DNA of 64,000 nt from Motiliproteus sp036961355 (GTDB taxonomy: Bacteria; Pseudomonadota; Gammaproteobacteria; Pseudomonadales; Balneatricaceae). Made by a program: the position numbers and the translations under genes. Below the pieces are notes generated by a model, which saw only the letters and a list, made by a program, of their open reading frames with translations, did no database searches and was not told the origin of the DNA. Positions within the stretch are counted from its first letter, which is position 1; each line of letters starts with the position of its first letter. Positions 36,189 through 44,987 of the stretch are shown here, piece by piece. The stretch is taken from NCBI GenBank assembly GCA_036961355.1, contig JBALVL010000021.1, forward strand, positions 1-64,000, read 5' to 3'.

Positions 36189-38162
36189 CTAATGCGTTGT
36201 CGGACGGTCAAGCAGCGGTTCTCGCCAGTAGCCCCAACCACGCTTCAGCTCACTGCCAAGTGTTATCGGTTTTTCAGGCTCAGCAGAGAAGTCGATAATG
36301 ATGGCACCCTCGACGGCCGTATTAACGACAACCGCATTGCTGGCTAGCACTCTGCGTATCACAAACGGGTGCGGATGATTAAAGCGGTTACGCCAACCAC
36401 TACTGATGACAACCCACTCCGGATCAACCTGATCCAGAAATTCTGCACTGGTTGACGAGCGGCTACCGTGGTGAGACGCCAACAACACATCAGACTTGAT
36501 TGCAGCGCCGTATTGTTTCACCAGATTACGCTCAACCCCCGCCTCGATATCTCCGGTCAGTAACAATCGCTGTTGACCGTTATCGATTAACAAGACGCAG
36601 GAGAGGTTATTCTCGCTCGGTGTGGTTAAATTGTTTGATCGGGATATGAACCTCAAAGACGGATGCAAGAAACGAAATTCAACACCATCCCAACGCCATT
36701 GTTGTCCCGCCTGACAGCGCTGATTCGCATCAATGCGTGGACTACCGGTTAGCGTCGTCAATACATCAATTTGCTGTTCAACGACCTGCTGACCACCCGA
36801 GTGATCACTATCGGCATGACTGATCACCAGTCGGTCTAACCGACGAATACCCCGAGCGTATAGTAGAGGCACGATGGTAGTCTTAGCTGCACTAAATCCG
36901 CTGCGGTAACTGGGCCCGCTATCAAAGAGCATTCGATGGTGCTGGGTTTCGATTAATACTGACAAGCCCTGGCCGACATCGATGACGGTGGCGCGAAACC
37001 CGCCGGAACCGGGCCGATTCGCTGAAATTTTAACGACAGGTAGGATTGCGGATAACACGCTTTTATCAGAATCTGCATCCCGGTCTCGGTCCCTGTCGGG
37101 CACCATCGACCCGATCAAAGGCAGCCACAGTAACAACGCCAACCAGCGCCCAGAGATCGCTCGTGACAGCAACAACAGCAATGAGCCAACCAGTGCCAAC
37201 AGAACCGCGGTCATCGTCACTGACGCATTGATAGTCCAAGGTTCAGTTAAAGCCCCTAACCATGCTAACAAACCCCATCCGCGTTCAATCAGTTGGCCGA
37301 GCCATTGCAACAACCACAGCCCCAACGAAGGCCAGACAAACAACAACAACACGGCAATCAATATCAGCGGCAGCAACAAGCTAACCAGCGGAATAGCGAT
37401 CAAATTAATTAACGGCGATAACACCGACCACTGTGCGAAAAGGAGTAGCAGCCAAGGGGTTAGGCCCAACGTTATCGCCAGCTGTGCTCTTACTAAAATT
37501 CCGATCTTGGTCAGATACTTAGCTGTGTTTATAGACTTGGCCGTGGTCAGGAAACCTTTTTCCTCAGCCGGACCTACCCGTCCACTGACAACCATGACCA
37601 GCACCGCACAGGCACCAAACGACAACCAAAAACCCGCTTGTCTAACCGCCAAAGGCTCTATCAACAATACCGCAGTCGCGGCTAACCACAGGCGCTGTGA
37701 GACGCTGATCGAACGCCAACCGATCAGGCTTATCATCACCGCACAAACCATCACCCATGCACGCTGTGTCGGCAAACCAAAACCGGCTAATAATGAATAC
37801 CCACCGGAACCGGCTATCGCTGCGATGGCCGCACTGATTTGTCGATGGCGATAACTGGCGCTGGGTACCAGCCGCCCAAGCCAATGAACCGCTGCAAAGC
37901 AGAATGCAGCAACCATCGCGATATGCAGGCCACTAATCACAAACAGGTGAGCGGTTCCGGTATCGCGTAATACTCGCCACATCGAATCATCGAGTCCGCG
38001 TTTATCTCCGATCACCAATGCTCTTATCAACGAACTCGCCACTCGGTGTTGAGACGGGTCTTCAGTTGACCAAGCAGTACCCGATTGGCGAGGCTCAAAC
38101 GGTGCCCTCCAGACCCGTCGTAATGCGATCTCCAGCAACCGGAAGCGTTGCCGCAGCATCAC
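36189..38162 (-). CDS. comEC: ComEC/Rec2, competence and metallo-beta-lactamase parts (frameshifted)
   Basis: A 657-residue fragment carrying the competence channel (ALVIGDKRGLDDSMWRVLRD, then GTAHLFVISGLHIAMVA and about eight membrane helices) and the C-terminal metallo-beta-lactamase-like domain with HADSDHSGG and LLASHHGSRSS. ComEC takes one DNA strand across the inner membrane. The usual N-terminal DUF4131 part is in another frame at 38095-38793; the two frames overlap by 68 bases. A GTG at 38162 could start this fragment separately. Open reading of this frame extends only to about 38225, so the frameshift lies between about 38095 and 38225. Real mutation, sequencing error and coupled split gene are all possible. 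Confidence 0.88.
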   Translation of the reverse strand: MMLRQRFRLLEIALRRVWRAPFEPRQSGTAWSTEDPSQHRVASSLIRALVIGDKRGLDDSMWRVLRDTGTAHLFVISGLHIAMVAAFCFAAVHWLGRLVPSASYRHRQISAAIAAIAGSGGYSLLAGFGLPTQRAWVMVCAVMISLIGWRSISVSQRLWLAATAVLLIEPLAVRQAGFWLSFGACAVLVMVVSGRVGPAEEKGFLTTAKSINTAKYLTKIGILVRAQLAITLGLTPWLLLLFAQWSVLSPLINLIAIPLVSLLLPLILIAVLLLFVWPSLGLWLLQWLGQLIERGWGLLAWLGALTEPWTINASVTMTAVLLALVGSLLLLLSRAISGRWLALLLWLPLIGSMVPDRDRDRDADSDKSVLSAILPVVKISANRPGSGGFRATVIDVGQGLSVLIETQHHRMLFDSGPSYRSGFSAAKTTIVPLLYARGIRRLDRLVISHADSDHSGGQQVVEQQIDVLTTLTGSPRIDANQRCQAGQQWRWDGVEFRFLHPSLRFISRSNNLTTPSENNLSCVLLIDNGQQRLLLTGDIEAGVERNLVKQYGAAIKSDVLLASHHGSRSSTSAEFLDQVDPEWVVISSGWRNRFNHPHPFVIRRVLASNAVVVNTAVEGAIIIDFSAEPEKPITLGSELKRGWGYWREPLLDRPTTH

Positions 38163-38793
38163 GCTCTGGTGGGGTATCGGCAGCCCCGGATCCAGACAGA
38201 GAGTGATCGGTTCGATCGGCGATCAACCAGCGCCAGTGATCTACCTGGCCATACCAAGAGGTCCTTGACAATCGCCGCCCGGCTCCCTCTCGAACGTAAC
38301 CGCTGGCATCAATGCCTCGACTCAATAGATAGAGGCTGTAATCAAAGGTGCTGGGATTGAGATAACCGTGTGGCCTTTTAAGCCGTACCGAAAACTGCCA
38401 GCGCTGCCCAGGTTGCGGTAACCTCTGACACCGATACTGAGTCAGTCTGATTTTTCTGGGCATCAAAAAAGAGTTCGGAGAGCCTTCTGGTTTAATCAAT
38501 TGGTCTAATGTGAGATCAAACCGACACTGCCCGCCCCGCTGTGATGATAACCCTGTAACCGTACCCAAGGCTTGTAGATCAACACCTTGCCAGCGGTCAG
38601 GTAACCGATGGGCTAACAACCAGTAGCCAGACGCCAACCCCCATAACAAGCCAAAAATCACAGGAATTAACACTCGAAGCCGAACCGAAAAAGAGCATCC
38701 GACTAGCAAGACAAGCAGCAGAAAAAACCACTGGGACGGAGGTAGTTGTGGCCAAAAGGCCACGCTGGCCAACGCCAGACAAAAACGGATCAT
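38095..38793 (-). CDS. comEC: ComEC N-terminal part (DUF4131), out of frame with the rest
   Basis: A 232-residue fragment: two or three hydrophobic helices in the first 60 residues, then the DUF4131/OB-like domain (ALGTVTGLSSQRGGQCRFDL, FSVRLKRPHGYLNPSTFDYS, LSRGIDASGYVREG). The family normally continues directly into the competence helices; here the last 35 residues (from about SLSGSGAADTPP) look out of frame and end at 38095. GGAGATCAAGG precedes the ATG at 38793. It diverges from the DUF2062 gene with 85 bp between. Confidence 0.85.
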   Translation of the reverse strand: MIRFCLALASVAFWPQLPPSQWFFLLLVLLVGCSFSVRLRVLIPVIFGLLWGLASGYWLLAHRLPDRWQGVDLQALGTVTGLSSQRGGQCRFDLTLDQLIKPEGSPNSFLMPRKIRLTQYRCQRLPQPGQRWQFSVRLKRPHGYLNPSTFDYSLYLLSRGIDASGYVREGAGRRLSRTSWYGQVDHWRWLIADRTDHSLSGSGAADTPPERDAAATLPVAGDRITTGLEGTV

Positions 38794-38878
38794 CCTTGAT
38801 CTCCGGTTGGCTTGTCAGGTGATTGAGCGCATAATCTTGTACAGTTTAGTCCATCAGTTGTCAGCGGATTCTGCCTGA

Positions 38879-39406
38879 ATGCCACGTCGTTTTATCAAAC
38901 GTTATATGCCCGATGAAAAAAAGATCAGAGAACACCCGTCATTAGGGTATCTGGGCACGGCGCTGCATAACCCCAACCTCTGGCACTTAAACCATCGTTC
39001 GGTATCGCGGGCGTTTCTGGTTGGTATCTTTTGCGCGTTCCTGCCCATACCGATGCAGATGCTGGTCGCAGCACTGTGTGCGATCATGATACACAGCAAC
39101 TTGCCCATTTCTGTCGGACTGGTATGGATCACCAACCCGCTGACGATGCCGCCGATCTTCTATTTCGCTTATACCGTCGGTAACTGGCTATTGGGCAGCC
39201 CATCGTCGGATCTGGAATTCACGCTAACGATGGAGTGGATAACCAGCGAGCTATCGCGGATCTGGTGGCCACTGTTGTTTGGATCACTGGTCTGCGGAGT
39301 CTTCTTTTCGATACTGAGTTATTTTAGTATTCGTTGGTTGTGGGCCTGGCAGGTTGGAAAAAGCTGGCGTCTACGGAGCAAGAAAAGACGCAAGTTAGAC
39401 GATTAA
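38879..39406 (+). CDS. DUF2062 membrane protein
   Basis: A 175-residue inner-membrane protein of DUF2062: start MPRRFIKRYMPD, REHPSLGYLGTALHNPNLWH, the SRAFLVGIFCAFLPIPMQML helix with conserved Pro, NLPISVGLVWITNPLTMPPI, and a last helix before a very basic tail (RLRSKKRRKLDD). Function unknown. In Pseudomonas the homologue lies between comEC and lolE. Only weak ribosome-binding sequence precedes 38879, but the N-terminus matches the family. Confidence 0.92.
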   Translation: MPRRFIKRYMPDEKKIREHPSLGYLGTALHNPNLWHLNHRSVSRAFLVGIFCAFLPIPMQMLVAALCAIMIHSNLPISVGLVWITNPLTMPPIFYFAYTVGNWLLGSPSSDLEFTLTMEWITSELSRIWWPLLFGSLVCGVFFSILSYFSIRWLWAWQVGKSWRLRSKKRRKLDD

Positions 39407-39437
39407 CCGGTCTCCCCCCCCCCTATTGATTACTTAT

Positions 39438-39460
39438 CTAAAACGCCAGCAATAGGCGTC
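39438..39460 (-). terminator. Weak terminator after lapD-like gene
   Basis: ACGCC/GGCGT stem (39443-39459), 7-base loop, followed on the minus strand by TTTTAG. It lies about 35 bp after the stop at 39495. A C10 homopolymer is beside it at 39414-39423. Confidence 0.45.
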
Positions 39461-39494
39461 TAAGTTTGATGCGTTAACCAAACAGAAAAGATCT

Positions 39495-41426
39495 CTACTC
39501 AGCTCCCGGCAGCCAGCTCAGCGGCTTGCTGATATAGCCCTGATAACCATCGACCGAGTACTCCGCCAGCAACTCAAGCTGCTCTTCATCTTCTACCCGT
39601 AAAACCACCAGTTCGATCTCAACCTCATGCGCCAGGCGAACCAGTGAGCGGATAAAACCGTTGTCGCCGGCAGCACTATTGAGCACCAGCGAACGATCGA
39701 CTTTAAGGTATGCAGGCCCCAGTTCAGCCATCGGCTGAAACTTCTCCAGGTGCTGACTGATCCGGTCAAATCCGAAGCGAATATTGAGCCTACGCATGAT
39801 TGAACACAACATATCCAGCTCGGCATGTTGCGATGCCAGCGCAGTCTCAGGGAGTTCGAAGTGTAACTGCTGGTGTAAGCTCGGCTGTTGTAAGAAAAAC
39901 TGTTCCAGCCAGTTGATGAAGCCGACGTCGCCGATCGCTGTTTCTGACAGGTTCACTACCACCGGTACCGGCTGGCTATCGACGTAAGGTGCCACCGATT
40001 CGATCACATGACGATCGAACTGTGCACCCAGCGCGTACTGATCGACGAACGGCATAAACTGTCCGGCCGGATAACGGATCGATTGATGTTCAATCAGACT
40101 GAACAGCTCTGAGCTAACCCGACTGCCGTCGGCTGCCAGCACCGGTTGCAGCTCAAACGAGACCTGATTGGCATCGATCGCACCGAGTATCAGCTCACGC
40201 CAGCGATTACGTCCCAGCGCAGGCTGTTCCCGATCACCCCTGAGCAGCTTAACCGAGCAGGTGTTGTCGAGACGAGCTTCCTGCAACGAAGAGTCGGTCC
40301 GCGCCAACAATTCTCCGGTCGCCGTACCCTCATTACGCATCGCCGCACCAATGGCGTAGAAACTGTCATCGGCAAGCTGGCATAACGGCTGCAACTGCTG
40401 CTCTAGTTGAGAACCGAGCAGTTGCAGCAGATCGTTAACTTGATCGCTATCAAAACCGGGCAGCAACAACGCAAATTCATTGTCGGACATGCGCGCCGCG
40501 ACTACCGGTAAACTGCCGGAACGCGGGGCGCTCAATAATTCGGCGACGTTACAGACCAGCTGATCACGGATCGCATAACCCTGCTGTTGGGCAATAGTCT
40601 TGAGATGGTAGAGCCGTACAAAAACCAAGCCACCCTCACCTGGCTCAGCCATCCACTGCTCCATTTCGGCTTCGAAAAAGATCCGGTTACCCAGTCGGGT
40701 CAGTTCATCCTGAAAAGCCGCTTGGCGTAACTTCTCGGTCTCATCAGCCTGATGCTGAAACAAGTTTTGTAGCCGCAACGACATACTGTTGAAACTGCGA
40801 ACCAGACTCTGCAGCTCTTTGAGTTCAGGTTCGGGCAACGGCTGACCAAACTTTTGCTCGGAGATCGCATTGACCTGGGTCTCAATTGCCCTTAATGGAC
40901 CAAACAGACGTCGCATAAAGTACAGCAGTAGCACCATAACCACCGCCGCTACCGCGCTGAACCACAGCATGATCTGGCTGCTGAGCTTCCACAGCTGTTC
41001 ATTGGCGTAGGCGGTATCCGCCACCACCTTCAACTCGCCCAGCTGTAGCCAGCCGCTGGTCAACATATTACTTTGGCTGACCGGTTCAAACAGTTGCAGT
41101 TCGATAAACCAGGCGGGGACACCGACAATATGGTCCGACTGTTGACGCTGAAGAAGCGAACCATCAGCCAGCAATCGCAGTTCAATCTGCTGGTATGAAC
41201 CACCGTCAAACACCGCATTAATGGTGGTTTCAGCCGCAACCGGTTCGTTGTTTTTGAGATAAGGAATCAATGACAACCCCAGCGAGTTAAGCGTATTACC
41301 CACGTCGACCGACATCTGTTTGGCCAGATAAGCACGGGTATGATTGAACTGAACCACGTAAACAGTCGTCAGCAACAGGCTGAACAACAGCAGCGTCATC
41401 AGAATGATTTTGTGTCGAAATTGCAT
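39495..41426 (-). CDS. lapD: LapD-like c-di-GMP receptor
   Basis: A 643-residue inner-membrane receptor. Order: N-terminal helix, periplasmic LapD_MoxY_N domain (about 25-150) with a GW pair at 125-126, matching the Trp125 that LapD uses to hold LapG, second membrane helix (about 152-170), HAMP-like coiled coil, degenerate GGDEF (SDNEF in ARMSDNEFALLLPG) and degenerate EAL (ELF in place of EAL). The catalytic residues of both output domains are lost, so it should bind, not make or cleave, c-di-GMP. Known role in Pseudomonas: c-di-GMP-bound LapD sequesters the LapG protease and keeps the adhesin on the surface. Last gene of the lap operon, 9 bp after lapG. Confidence 0.93.
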   Translation of the reverse strand: MQFRHKIILMTLLLFSLLLTTVYVVQFNHTRAYLAKQMSVDVGNTLNSLGLSLIPYLKNNEPVAAETTINAVFDGGSYQQIELRLLADGSLLQRQQSDHIVGVPAWFIELQLFEPVSQSNMLTSGWLQLGELKVVADTAYANEQLWKLSSQIMLWFSAVAAVVMVLLLYFMRRLFGPLRAIETQVNAISEQKFGQPLPEPELKELQSLVRSFNSMSLRLQNLFQHQADETEKLRQAAFQDELTRLGNRIFFEAEMEQWMAEPGEGGLVFVRLYHLKTIAQQQGYAIRDQLVCNVAELLSAPRSGSLPVVAARMSDNEFALLLPGFDSDQVNDLLQLLGSQLEQQLQPLCQLADDSFYAIGAAMRNEGTATGELLARTDSSLQEARLDNTCSVKLLRGDREQPALGRNRWRELILGAIDANQVSFELQPVLAADGSRVSSELFSLIEHQSIRYPAGQFMPFVDQYALGAQFDRHVIESVAPYVDSQPVPVVVNLSETAIGDVGFINWLEQFFLQQPSLHQQLHFELPETALASQHAELDMLCSIMRRLNIRFGFDRISQHLEKFQPMAELGPAYLKVDRSLVLNSAAGDNGFIRSLVRLAHEVEIELVVLRVEDEEQLELLAEYSVDGYQGYISKPLSWLPGAE

Positions 41427-41435
41427 ACGCAGTCC

Positions 41436-42191
41436 CTATTCCAGATTCAGGGTCGGTTGACGAAGTTTTTGCACACGGTAACGGCTGCGCAGATCGTTCC
41501 AGCGCTTAAGGCGGTTTGAACCGCCTGCCAGAACACCTTGATCTCGCGCTTTGTTGAGCCACAGGTTACGGCCGTTGAAGCTGTAGATTGGTGTTAGGTC
41601 CATACGCTGGTCAGCCGGTTTAATTTCACCGTCGATATTATCCAGCACCAATGGCACGCTGGTGGGGCTGGGGTAATAGGTCACCACCATATGAAACTGG
41701 TTGTAGGTCAGCGATTTGACGTAGGCGATACGGAGTTTATCGTCGTCGATGCCGAGCGCGGTCAGGGTCAGGTATTTGGCGATACTAAAATCTTCACAAT
41801 CACCACCGTTAGCGCCCAGAAACTCGATCGGCGTGGCCCAATAATCAGTCTCAGACCAGAGTTTTTCATCATCGATCCAGTGTAAGCGATTGAAGAAGCG
41901 ATTGACCTTCTCCAGTGTTTCCAGCTCGGTTGCGGCAGGGCCCTGCAACTGCAGTTGATGCCAGGCTCGTACCCGCTTACCGGCTCGCTCGCCATAATGA
42001 CTTTCGACCTTGGCAAACAACGCTTGCCACTCCAACTCCTCCAGTGCAAAAGCAAACCACGAGGCCAGCAATGCCAGCATGCTCAATAACAGCGGCAGCG
42101 TTTTAACACGCCGCAGGCGACGGCCAAAGCGGTCTGTTAAGCAACCGCTGCACTGATTGCCGGGTTGAGTTTTACATCGAAAGAGTGCCAT
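41436..42191 (-). CDS. lapG: LapG-type periplasmic cysteine protease
   Basis: A 251-residue transglutaminase-like cysteine protease (BTLCP). A single hydrophobic segment (about 31-50) exports or anchors it; the basic N-terminal 30 residues are longer than usual. Catalytic Cys132 lies in NGGDCEDF, His167 in NQFHMVV and an Asp follows in LVLDNIDGE. The acidic residues flanking Cys132 (D131, E133) sit where LapG binds calcium. Known role: cleaves the adhesin N-terminus in the periplasm when LapD releases it. Sits between the TolC-like gene and lapD, 17 bp and 9 bp gaps. Confidence 0.93.
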   Translation of the reverse strand: MALFRCKTQPGNQCSGCLTDRFGRRLRRVKTLPLLLSMLALLASWFAFALEELEWQALFAKVESHYGERAGKRVRAWHQLQLQGPAATELETLEKVNRFFNRLHWIDDEKLWSETDYWATPIEFLGANGGDCEDFSIAKYLTLTALGIDDDKLRIAYVKSLTYNQFHMVVTYYPSPTSVPLVLDNIDGEIKPADQRMDLTPIYSFNGRNLWLNKARDQGVLAGGSNRLKRWNDLRSRYRVQKLRQPTLNLE

Positions 42192-42208
42192 TACAGCTCA
42201 GAGCCAGA

Positions 42209-43516
42209 CTAGCTCTGCGGAACCTGAATCTGCAGTGTATTAAGCAACTCTCCGGTGGCATTGAGAATGCGGTATTCAGCAATTTGTTTATCGCGTATAG
42301 CCTGTAGCAGGTCTGCCTCAGCTTCAAAGCGCTCGTTCTCTGTATCGAGCAGATCCATCAATGATCGCCGTCCCAGGCCGAACTGCTTCCGGTAAGCCAC
42401 CAATGTTTCTTTGCTGGCTGTCGTGTGACGTGCCAAAAAACCCTCCTGACGACTCAGTGCCTGATGGGCATTCCAAGACAACTCTAAGCCTTCGCTGACC
42501 TGGTCACTGGCATTACGCAGAATATCGGCAGCTTCACCACGCTGACTGGCGGCTTCTTTGATTTGATACTTATCCTTGCCGCCGGCAAAGAGGTTGTAAT
42601 TCATCCGGATCATCGCGGTGGTGTCGTTGTTGTGGCCTTCTACACCATCCAGATCATCATTCCAGCTCGACCCCAGCTCAAAATAAACCTGCGGTGAATA
42701 ATTGCCCTTTAGCTGATCAATTTTATAACCCGCAGCATCCAGATCGAGTCGTGCACCGACCAACCGCGGATGCGACTCCAGCGCTTGCTGCTCAGCCTCT
42801 GCCAGGGAGGCTGGCAACTGGCTCAACAACAGCTCGGGCTGTTGAAGGTTCTGCGGCAGCGTCCCGACCAAACGTTTGAACTTTGACTGGCTGTCTAATA
42901 GATTATTTTCGGTGACAATCACATTACTTTCGGCACGCGCCAAGCGGCCATCAACCTGCGACAGATCAGAGGTAGAGCCGATCCCCTGTTCGGTACGTTT
43001 ACTAATCTTGTCATAGATAAGCTGATGCGATTGCAAATTCTGCTGCGCCAGATCGCGAGCCCGTTCGGCAAACAAAACTTCCAGATAGACATCCGCAACA
43101 CGCAGTGCCAGGTCTTCGGCCGTTGCTTGTAATACGTAACGATGCGCCTCAAATTCAGCCGAAGTCCGGTCGACATCATTACGGGTGCGGAAACCATCAA
43201 ACAGCAGTTGCCGTAATGTCAGCTGCAGTTCACCACGATTCAGCTCTTTTTCGTGATCGTCGTCGACACTACGGGTTGACGGACTGTCGGTCTCTTCATA
43301 GCCGTAGCCACCATCGAGGTCAACACTCGGCAGGTAGCCGCCTTTGGCCACCTCTACCGCTGCTCCCCGAGCTTGGTACTGGTGCATAACAATACTCAGG
43401 TCAGGATTATGCCGGAGGCTGTCCAACATCGCCTCCGGCAGTGTCTGGGCTAACGTGACATTACTACTTAGTGCCGTGGCACTCAAAATGGCAGCGCAGA
43501 TCAGCTGTTTTTTCAT
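42209..43516 (-). CDS. lapE: TolC-family outer-membrane channel (LapE/AggA-like)
   Basis: A 435-residue TolC-type protein. Signal peptide MKKQLICAAILSATALSSN to about TLAQ; two homologous halves, each an outer-membrane strand pair plus long helices (for example DLALRVADVYLEVLFAERAR and the second-half TTAMIRMNYNLFAGG, GRRSLMDLLDTENERFEA). ATG 43516 is preferred over 43519 because AAGGA is better spaced. It forms the exit channel for the type I secreted adhesin. Gap of 31 bp after the membrane fusion gene. Confidence 0.92.
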   Translation of the reverse strand: MKKQLICAAILSATALSSNVTLAQTLPEAMLDSLRHNPDLSIVMHQYQARGAAVEVAKGGYLPSVDLDGGYGYEETDSPSTRSVDDDHEKELNRGELQLTLRQLLFDGFRTRNDVDRTSAEFEAHRYVLQATAEDLALRVADVYLEVLFAERARDLAQQNLQSHQLIYDKISKRTEQGIGSTSDLSQVDGRLARAESNVIVTENNLLDSQSKFKRLVGTLPQNLQQPELLLSQLPASLAEAEQQALESHPRLVGARLDLDAAGYKIDQLKGNYSPQVYFELGSSWNDDLDGVEGHNNDTTAMIRMNYNLFAGGKDKYQIKEAASQRGEAADILRNASDQVSEGLELSWNAHQALSRQEGFLARHTTASKETLVAYRKQFGLGRRSLMDLLDTENERFEAEADLLQAIRDKQIAEYRILNATGELLNTLQIQVPQS

Positions 43517-43547
43517 CATTCATCCTTAGAAACTTGAGTTATCAGGG

Positions 43548-44987
43548 CTATCGTTCAGTGAGTGCCCGTTGTTTGGCCCGGAGTATCGGCTTGAGCAGAT
43601 AATCGAGAACCGATTTCTGCCCGGTAACGATATCGATCGTCGCCGTCATTCCTGGAATAATCGGTAGCTGGGTACCGGTGGCACCCAACCCCGTCTGATC
43701 GGTGCGTACCCGCACCAAATAATAAAGGTCACCTTTCTCATCTTCGATACTATCGGCACTGATATGCTCAACTTTACCTTTGAGACCGCCGTAGATGGCA
43801 AAATCGTACGCGGTAAACCGTACCACCGCTTCAAGCCCCGGCCGCAGAAAGGCAATATCTTTGGGGAGGATCTTTGCTTCGACCGACAGATGATCCTCGG
43901 TGGGTACAATTTCGACCAGATCCATACCCGGCTGGATCACCCCGCCGACGGTGTTGACCGCTATCCGCTTAACCGTACCCTGCACCGGAGACAGTACCGT
44001 GGTGCGATCAACCCGGTCGCGTAAGTTAACGCGGGTCTCGGACAGCCGAGCCAACTTGGCCTGCACCTCGCCGAGTTTTTCCTGAGTTTCGGCACGATGT
44101 TTAAAGGCCGCTTCGCGCCGTTTATCGATAGCTTCTAGAAAAGCGGCCTCAACCTTAGGCAGTTGCAAGCGCGAACTTTCCAGCTCTTGCTCTACCTGAT
44201 TCAATTGCCGCTCGAGCTGCAACAGCTCAACCCGCGAGACCACACCCTGATCCGCCAGAGGTTTGGTCAGGTTGTACTCTTCCTGACCCAATCGATAACC
44301 GGTCTCCAGGTGTTCGATATTTGAGCTGAGTTCCTTTTTTTCATGCAGCCGTTGGTTGATCTGACGGTCGATGATACTAAGTCGGTTACTCACCGTCTGT
44401 AGTCGTTGGGATAACCGGGTTCGCTCACGGAGACGCAACGCTTTCAGAGCCCCACTATCGTCTGCCCGAGTCGAGCCGAACTCGATCTCTTTCGGCTCAA
44501 TCTGCACCCCTTTCTTCCAGTTGTTCGCCGCATAAAATCCGGGCTGGATACGAATACTCTGCAACTCAGCCTGATGTCGGGCCAGCCGCGCTTTCAAGAA
44601 CATCTGTTCCTGTTCCTGCTCGCGAAAATCGGACAAAAAACGGGTATCGTCGATCCGTATCAACGGCTGGCCTTTGCTAACCAGGTCACCCGCGGCTATA
44701 AAGATCTCATCAAGAATACCGCCCTCAAGATTCTGGATAACCTGAATCTGCTGCGAGGGAATTACCCGGCCATCACCGCGGGTCACCTGATCGATTTTTG
44801 ATAGCGCCGCCCACAGTAACGATGCACAAACCAGCAACGCAATGATATACAGTAGCCATTGGCTGTACTTTGGTGTTTTCAGCAACATCGCATTGCTGAT
44901 GTCATCAACATACTCCAGCTCGTCAGCCTGCAAAGCCGACGCCTGCCTTACGGCCGTGGCCGCAGAAGCGTTCGACACCGGCTTCAT
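43548..44987 (-). CDS. lapC: HlyD-family type I secretion membrane fusion protein (LapC-like)
   Basis: A 479-residue adaptor: one membrane helix at about 43-63 (WLLYIIALLVCASLLWAAL), lipoyl/barrel halves (GDGRVIPSQQIQVIQNLEGG, with ISKG-type turn), long coiled coils at about 150-310 and a beta-barrel C-terminus (GTVKRIAVNTVGGVIQPGMD; final IPGMTATIDIVTGQKSVLDY, a type I adaptor signature). It overlaps the exporter ATPase gene by 4 bases (ATGA), so the two are coupled. It bridges the ABC exporter with the TolC-like channel. Confidence 0.94.
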   Translation of the reverse strand: MKPVSNASAATAVRQASALQADELEYVDDISNAMLLKTPKYSQWLLYIIALLVCASLLWAALSKIDQVTRGDGRVIPSQQIQVIQNLEGGILDEIFIAAGDLVSKGQPLIRIDDTRFLSDFREQEQEQMFLKARLARHQAELQSIRIQPGFYAANNWKKGVQIEPKEIEFGSTRADDSGALKALRLRERTRLSQRLQTVSNRLSIIDRQINQRLHEKKELSSNIEHLETGYRLGQEEYNLTKPLADQGVVSRVELLQLERQLNQVEQELESSRLQLPKVEAAFLEAIDKRREAAFKHRAETQEKLGEVQAKLARLSETRVNLRDRVDRTTVLSPVQGTVKRIAVNTVGGVIQPGMDLVEIVPTEDHLSVEAKILPKDIAFLRPGLEAVVRFTAYDFAIYGGLKGKVEHISADSIEDEKGDLYYLVRVRTDQTGLGATGTQLPIIPGMTATIDIVTGQKSVLDYLLKPILRAKQRALTER

